Shown piece after piece: positions 7,569 to 10,986 of a DNA stretch of 10,986 nt. The stretch is taken from the NCBI GenBank assembly GCA_018396515.1, contig JAGTQJ010000040.1, positions 556-11,541 of the forward strand, in the 5' to 3' direction. The position numbers and the translations under genes were made by a program. This DNA is from Candidatus Bathyarchaeota archaeon (GTDB taxonomy: Archaea > Thermoproteota > Bathyarchaeia > TCS64). Positions within the stretch are counted from its first letter, which is position 1, and each line of letters begins with the position of its first letter. The notes beneath the pieces are model-generated. The model saw only the letters and a list, made by a program, of their open reading frames with translations, made no database searches and was not told where the DNA came from.

Positions 7569-8132
7569 TTAGGCCTGTATTCTGCCGTGGATTATGTTCT
7601 TGGGGTCCATCTTGAGCTGGTTTGCCAGCCAGTTCCTCGCCTTCTCAGCCTCGAGATCGTAGACCATCCTGTAGAGGGAGACCCCGTCGGGCATCTTTAT
7701 CTCCTCCCCCTTCACCGATATCTCTAGGCCGCAGTTCAGCCTCCCCCTTAGGGCTGCCGGGATCATCTCTCTCCCCCTTAGTTCCACCTCATCTATGACG
7801 ATCCTGTCCTCCCTCTCCCTGAACCTTATCTCCATATCTGGTATCATCTCCTCGTAGATGTGGAGGACTCCACCCTTAAGGGCTGAGACCCTGAACTTCT
7901 TATCCTCTACCTCGAACGATGCGATCCCGGCCCCACTGCACCTCTCCCTGAACTCCTTCCACTCCCTAACCAGAGCCCTGATGGTCGGCCTCTCAGCCTC
8001 GGCCCCCCTACCTGCTGGGGCTTTTGATAGGAGCTCCTCAAGCCTCGAGACGAGTTCATCTAGGCTCTTCTCATGCTCCCTAAGGACGTTGATTATGAGG
8101 TCGATGGCATCCATCTTCTCATCGAAGTTCAT
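7569..8132 (-). CDS. Conserved-looking hypothetical protein with N-terminal coiled coil
   Basis: A 187-residue soluble protein that I do not recognise. Residues about 5-36 form a charged amphipathic helix that could be a coiled coil (leucines and isoleucines in heptad-like spacing). It is followed by a flexible hinge rich in Ala, Gly, Arg and Glu (about 37-50). Residues 50-187 look like a folded alpha/beta domain. One stretch (about 70-145) alternates polar and hydrophobic residues as in beta strands, and a helical end contains LEAEKARNWLANQLKMDP. There are two Cys (65 and 134) in no metal-binding pattern, and no signal peptide or membrane helix. Codon use matches the GC-rich genes around it, which supports a real gene. 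The start is ATG 8132-8130; a TTG directly before it is in frame but adds nothing. A weak SD-like AAGGCGG precedes the ATG, and a good minus-strand TATA element lies about 45-55 bp upstream. Confidence 0.72.
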   Translation of the reverse strand: MNFDEKMDAIDLIINVLREHEKSLDELVSRLEELLSKAPAGRGAEAERPTIRALVREWKEFRERCSGAGIASFEVEDKKFRVSALKGGVLHIYEEMIPDMEIRFREREDRIVIDEVELRGREMIPAALRGRLNCGLEISVKGEEIKMPDGVSLYRMVYDLEAEKARNWLANQLKMDPKNIIHGRIQA

Positions 8133-8190
8133 CAAACCGCCTTCGAAAAGCTCCAGATGAAGACAGAACGGCCCGATTTTTAAATACTGT
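8133..8190 (-). promoter_or_regulatory. TATA-type promoter and leader of the 187-residue protein gene
   Basis: Read on the minus strand, agtatttaaaaatc (about 8175-8188) is a textbook archaeal TATA element with a stretch before it that could serve as BRE. Starting transcription about 25 bp downstream gives a leader of some 20 bases with the weak SD-like AAGGCGG before the ATG at 8132. The fit of spacing makes this the most convincing promoter in the window. Confidence 0.5.
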
Positions 8191-8526
8191 AGCGCCTGAG
8201 GCCCAGAAACTCCCTCTGAAACCTTGGATAGACACGTAATTATCTAGAAATTAATCATAACAACATGATGGAGCATGAAACCTCCTGATTTCCGCCGTGT
8301 CCCCTCAGCCCCTCCGAATCTCCATTCATGCCTAGATCTCTGCGATATCTCACCACTCCGAGTTAATATATATGATATTTATTTTGAGATATGGTTTCAG
8401 TAAGGTTTTTATCTCCTCCAGAGGATGAGAGAAAGAGCCGAGAATGGTGACAAGCCTTAAACCCTTCTTCTCCCAGTCCAGCCATCTCGGCCCATACGGT
8501 TCAAATTCTACGATGGAGGGGGAACC
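8191..8526. other. Intergenic region upstream of the oxidoreductase operon
   Basis: About 336 bp without a confident gene. The first half (8191-8350) shows no ORF and no RNA fold I can support. A TATA-like AT cluster, gttaatatatatgatattta, lies at about 8362-8381. If used on the plus strand it would start the oxidoreductase operon near 8405 with a leader of about 120 bases. The operon's Shine-Dalgarno site, GGAGGGGG at 8515-8522, is strong. A minus-strand reading frame (8350-8550) runs across the second half and is treated separately as a possible remnant. Confidence 0.4.
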
Positions 8527-8550
8527 ATGGTAGAGGAGATAAGGCTCCAC
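8350..8550 (-). pseudogene. Possible gene remnant or small ORF
   Basis: A 66-codon minus-strand frame whose translation looks more protein-like than a typical shadow (for example EPYGPRWLDWEKKGLRLVT, then SFSHPLEEIKTLLKPYL). It has no ATG. The only start is GTG at 8550-8548, inside the divergent gamma-subunit gene and without a Shine-Dalgarno site. I recognise no family. The lack of a usable start suggests either the 3' remainder of a gene whose front was replaced, or chance. Confidence 0.2.
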
Positions 8551-9090
8551 GGCACAGGAGGCCAGGGGGTCGTGGCAGCAGGGGAGCTCATAGCCATAGC
8601 AGCCTCGTTGGAGGGGAAGTTCTGCAGGGCCTTCCCCATGTACGGGTCGGCTAGGCGCGGGGCTCCAGTCGTGGCCTTCGCCCAGATAGGGCCGGAGTCC
8701 GAGGCCACCAGGTCCATGATATACAACCCAGGCTACCTGATCGTCTTAGACCCAGAGCTACCAGCGATAATGGATGTCGCGAGGGGGCTGAGGGAGGGTG
8801 GAGTGATAATGCACAACACATCCAAGACCCCCGAGGAGTCTTTGAAGCTCTTCAGGGTAAGGCCGTCGAAGATAGGGGTTGTTGACGCGAGCGAGATAGC
8901 CATGAGGGTTATTGGGAGGCCAATACCGAACACGGTCATGCTCGGCCTCTTCGTCAGGACGACCGGCCTCCTGAGGCTTGAATCGGTGGAGAAGGCGATA
9001 ATGAAGAGGTTCAGCGGGGAGGTCGCGAAGAGGAACATAGAGGCAGCTAGGATCGGACACGACTCCGCTGAGATAAGGGTTCTGGGGTGA
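8527..9090 (+). CDS. porG: 2-oxoacid:ferredoxin oxidoreductase, gamma subunit
   Basis: A 187-residue subunit of the cytoplasmic enzyme that converts a 2-oxoacid plus CoA to acyl-CoA and CO2 while reducing ferredoxin. In crystal structures of the family the gamma domain covers the CoA site. The family marks are HGTGGQGVV near the N-terminus (8-16), FPMYG (36-40) and RRGAPV (43-48), and the length is normal. The start at ATG 8527 follows GGAGG at 8515-8519. It is the first gene of an operon running gamma, delta, alpha-beta, which is the usual archaeal order. Its stop codon (9088-9090) overlaps the Shine-Dalgarno site of the delta gene, so the two are translationally linked. The substrate (pyruvate, a branched-chain oxoacid or another) cannot be read from this subunit alone; the symbol is given for the pyruvate-type family. 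Confidence 0.92.
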   Translation: MVEEIRLHGTGGQGVVAAGELIAIAASLEGKFCRAFPMYGSARRGAPVVAFAQIGPESEATRSMIYNPGYLIVLDPELPAIMDVARGLREGGVIMHNTSKTPEESLKLFRVRPSKIGVVDASEIAMRVIGRPIPNTVMLGLFVRTTGLLRLESVEKAIMKRFSGEVAKRNIEAARIGHDSAEIRVLG

Positions 9091-9095
9091 GAGGG

Positions 9096-9380
9096 ATGGG
9101 CCTATTCACCTACAGCGAGAGTATGATCAAGGGCTTCGCGGTCTCCGACAGGACGAAGAGGGGAGGCCAATATGTGGGGGCCTGGAGGATCCTAGCCCCC
9201 GAGATCGACTATGAGAGGTGCACTGGATGCATGCTCTGCGCCATGTACTGCCCCGAGGCCGCCATAATGGCCGGAGAGACGGGGAAACCCAAGATAGACC
9301 TCAGGTTCTGCAAGGGATGCGGGGTATGCTCCAACGAGTGCCCTGTCAAGGCGATAGAGATGGTGAAGGAGGAGGGGTAG
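9096..9380 (+). CDS. porD: 2-oxoacid:ferredoxin oxidoreductase, delta (ferredoxin-like) subunit
   Basis: A 94-residue iron-sulfur subunit that carries electrons from the thiamine site towards external ferredoxin. Two complete 4Fe-4S motifs are visible: CTGCMLCAMYCPE (Cys42, 45, 48, 52) and CKGCGVCSNECPV (Cys72, 75, 78, 82). The first 40 residues (GGQYVGAWRILAPEID) match the usual delta-subunit lead-in. I take ATG 9096 as the start because GGGGTGA at 9084-9090, which includes the stop of the gamma gene, is a good Shine-Dalgarno site five bases away. A GTG at 9087 would add three residues. The next gene begins four bases after the stop. All eight cysteines are present, so both clusters should form. 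Confidence 0.94.
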   Translation: MGLFTYSESMIKGFAVSDRTKRGGQYVGAWRILAPEIDYERCTGCMLCAMYCPEAAIMAGETGKPKIDLRFCKGCGVCSNECPVKAIEMVKEEG

Positions 9381-9384
9381 AGAG

Positions 9385-10986
9385 ATGTCCGAGTTCGACG
9401 TGATGCCCGGGAACAAGGCCGTAGCCCACGGAGTGAGGCTCTCAAGGGTTGAGGTCATACCCATATACCCGATAACCCCCCAGACGACCATAGTCGAGTA
9501 CCTCGGGGAGTTCATAGCGAACGGCCAGCTGAAGGCGGAGTACATCCAGGCTGAGGGGGAGCACACATGCCTAGGCATAGCCGTCGGCGCCTCCCTAGCC
9601 GGGGCTAGAGCCTTCACAGCCACATGCTCCCAGGGCCTAGCCTACATGCACGAGGTGGTGGCCCAGGCCCCCTCATACAGGACGCCCCTAGTGATGGCCG
9701 TGGCAAACAGGACCCTAGGCTGGTACTGGTCCCTTGGGCCTGACTACTCGGATATAATGCCTGAGCTGAACCTGGGATGGCTGGTCAACTTCGCCGAGAG
9801 CAACCAGGAATGCCTGGACATGGTGATCCAGCTCTACAGGATATCCGAGGACTGGAGGGTCCTCCTGCCCTCGATGCTTAGCCTCGACGGGTTCTACCTC
9901 AGCTACAGCTATGAGAGGGTGAACATCCCAGACCAGGAGGCCGTCGACGACTTCCTGCCACCCTACAGGGCGCCCTACCCAGTCGACCCCACCATAAGCG
10001 ACAAGTGGCCAGCCGCGGGCCTACCCCCAGCCCTCCACACGACCTACAGGAGGCTCTTCGAGGAGCTGATGGAGGACGCAAAGAAGATTATATGCTCTGT
10101 AGACGAGGAGTTCGGAGAGATCTTCGGCAGGAGGTACGGGGGGCTAATAGAGGAGTACAGGTGCGATGATGCTGAAGCGGTTCTGATGACCATGGGCTCC
10201 ATGACCACGGCGGCCAGGAGGGCCGTGGACAGGCTGAGAGGGGAGGGGGAGAAAATAGGCCTGGTCAAGCTCAGGTTCCTTAGGCCCTTCCCATCCTCAG
10301 AGCTGAGGAGGATCGCCGAAAGGGTGAGGGCCATCGGCGTGGTGGACAGGATGGTCCTCCACGGAACAGGGGGCGGAGGAGCCTTCACCGATGTGAGGTC
10401 AGCCCTCTACCCACTCGACGAGAGGCCACCGGTCATCAACTTCATAGCAGGGATGGGGGGAGAGGACATACCCATAGAGGACTTCGTGGCCATGGGAAGG
10501 AGAACCCTCAAGGCGGCATCGGCAGGAAGGCCCGAGAGGGAGGTCGAGTTCATCGAACATAAGCCAGAGGCTGCTCCTCCCCCTGTCCAGCTTGAGGAGA
10601 TCATGCCCATCTACCCGGGGAGCGATGGGTGCGCGGGATGCGGTTCGAGCATCATCATCAGGCATCTCCTCAAGGTCCTTGGACCTAACACAGTCGTCGT
10701 CAACCCCCCGAGCTGTGCAGGCGTCAACTTCGGGAGCGTGGTGACGGTCCCCTGGGTCCTCGCCAACTACGCGGCGGCCGCTGGGTACGAGACGGGCCTC
10801 TACAGGGCCTACAGGATCAAGGGGAAGGCCGACAAGATATACCTAACCAGCTTCTCAGGGGATGGCGGAACCGTTGATATAGGCCTCCAGGCGATCTCAG
10901 GGGCCGCCGAGAGGAATGAGAGCTTCATCTGGGTCTGCTACGATAATGAGGCATACATGAACACTGCATCCATGAGGGTGTCGATG
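9385..10986 (+). CDS. 2-oxoacid:ferredoxin oxidoreductase, fused alpha-beta subunit (3' partial)
   Basis: One open frame of 534 codons with no stop before the window edge. Residues 1 to about 378 are the alpha subunit: the YPITPQTT segment (28-35, Thr31), AEGEH (64-68), the ATCSQGLAYMHE segment (80-91), VANR with Arg109 (the position that binds the substrate carboxylate in the pyruvate enzyme), and a C-terminal domain with FIAGMGGEDIP. A linker of about 380-407 includes AAPPP. Residues from about 408 are the beta subunit, which binds thiamine diphosphate: CAGCG (Cys416, Cys419) and Cys444 for the 4Fe-4S cluster, GDGGTVDIGLQAISGA (492-507) for Mg and thiamine, and YDNEAYMNT (519-527). The fourth cluster Cys should lie past the edge. 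Alpha and beta are normally separate genes in archaea. The loop after Arg109 and the residues after MNT differ from canonical pyruvate enzymes. A GAGGAG three bases before ATG 10603 could also allow a separate beta chain. Confidence 0.9.
   Translation, partial: MSEFDVMPGNKAVAHGVRLSRVEVIPIYPITPQTTIVEYLGEFIANGQLKAEYIQAEGEHTCLGIAVGASLAGARAFTATCSQGLAYMHEVVAQAPSYRTPLVMAVANRTLGWYWSLGPDYSDIMPELNLGWLVNFAESNQECLDMVIQLYRISEDWRVLLPSMLSLDGFYLSYSYERVNIPDQEAVDDFLPPYRAPYPVDPTISDKWPAAGLPPALHTTYRRLFEELMEDAKKIICSVDEEFGEIFGRRYGGLIEEYRCDDAEAVLMTMGSMTTAARRAVDRLRGEGEKIGLVKLRFLRPFPSSELRRIAERVRAIGVVDRMVLHGTGGGGAFTDVRSALYPLDERPPVINFIAGMGGEDIPIEDFVAMGRRTLKAASAGRPEREVEFIEHKPEAAPPPVQLEEIMPIYPGSDGCAGCGSSIIIRHLLKVLGPNTVVVNPPSCAGVNFGSVVTVPWVLANYAAAAGYETGLYRAYRIKGKADKIYLTSFSGDGGTVDIGLQAISGAAERNESFIWVCYDNEAYMNTASMRVSM

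Noticed and set aside
7858..8160. 100-codon plus-strand ORF opposite the 187-residue protein
   Set aside because: Very Ser/Leu/Pro-rich and without a ribosome site; the minus-strand frame has better codon use, a promoter and a start.
8262..8300. Possible C/D box small RNA (atgatgg followed by ctga)
   Set aside because: The C box departs from consensus, no matching C'/D' pair is seen at the right spacing, and no terminal stem forms.
9192..9623. 143-codon minus-strand ORF across the delta and alpha genes
   Set aside because: Lies opposite two securely identified genes with complete Fe-S and alpha motifs.

Overview
The window is archaeal. The leucyl-tRNA synthetase is of the archaeal type. The two small winged-helix regulators (7237-7551 and the N-terminus of 5106-6011) look like families I associate with Thaumarchaeota and Bathyarchaeia. 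Promoters look like TATA elements, and genes begin either with a Shine-Dalgarno site or with almost no leader. Arginine is written mostly AGG/AGA in GC-rich genes, and a multi-subunit 2-oxoacid:ferredoxin oxidoreductase points to anaerobic metabolism. My best inference is an anaerobic, perhaps thermophilic, member of the TACK archaea. The exact lineage cannot be settled from this sequence.

Layout. 1-2613: leucyl-tRNA synthetase without its N-terminus (cut by the window edge). 2614-2827: AT-rich promoter region. 2828-4600: membrane histidine kinase with a CHASE4 sensor. 4572-4934 (-): single-domain response regulator, tail to tail with the kinase and overlapping it by 29 bp. 4935-7236: AT-rich stretch holding a two-domain transcription regulator (5106-6011, about 22% GC in a sampled line) and a UbiA-family membrane prenyltransferase (6047-6946, -). 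7237-7551: a small winged-helix protein. 7569-8132 (-): a 187-residue protein I do not recognise. 8133-8526: mostly non-coding, with a possible gene remnant on the minus strand. 8527 to the right edge: an oxidoreductase operon of gamma, delta, and then a single open frame that carries both the alpha and the beta subunit.

How the parts relate. The kinase and the receiver form a plausible two-component pair: an extracytoplasmic ligand would trigger phosphorylation of a receiver with no output domain, so the signal probably leaves by protein contact. The oxidoreductase operon would decarboxylate a 2-oxoacid to an acyl-CoA and reduce ferredoxin. No operon links the other genes, which alternate in strand.

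The most noteworthy point is the in-frame alpha-beta fusion of the oxidoreductase, joined by a proline-containing linker. It comes with unusual residues where canonical pyruvate enzymes have conserved active-site loops. I found no CRISPR array, insertion sequence, rRNA or convincing tRNA.
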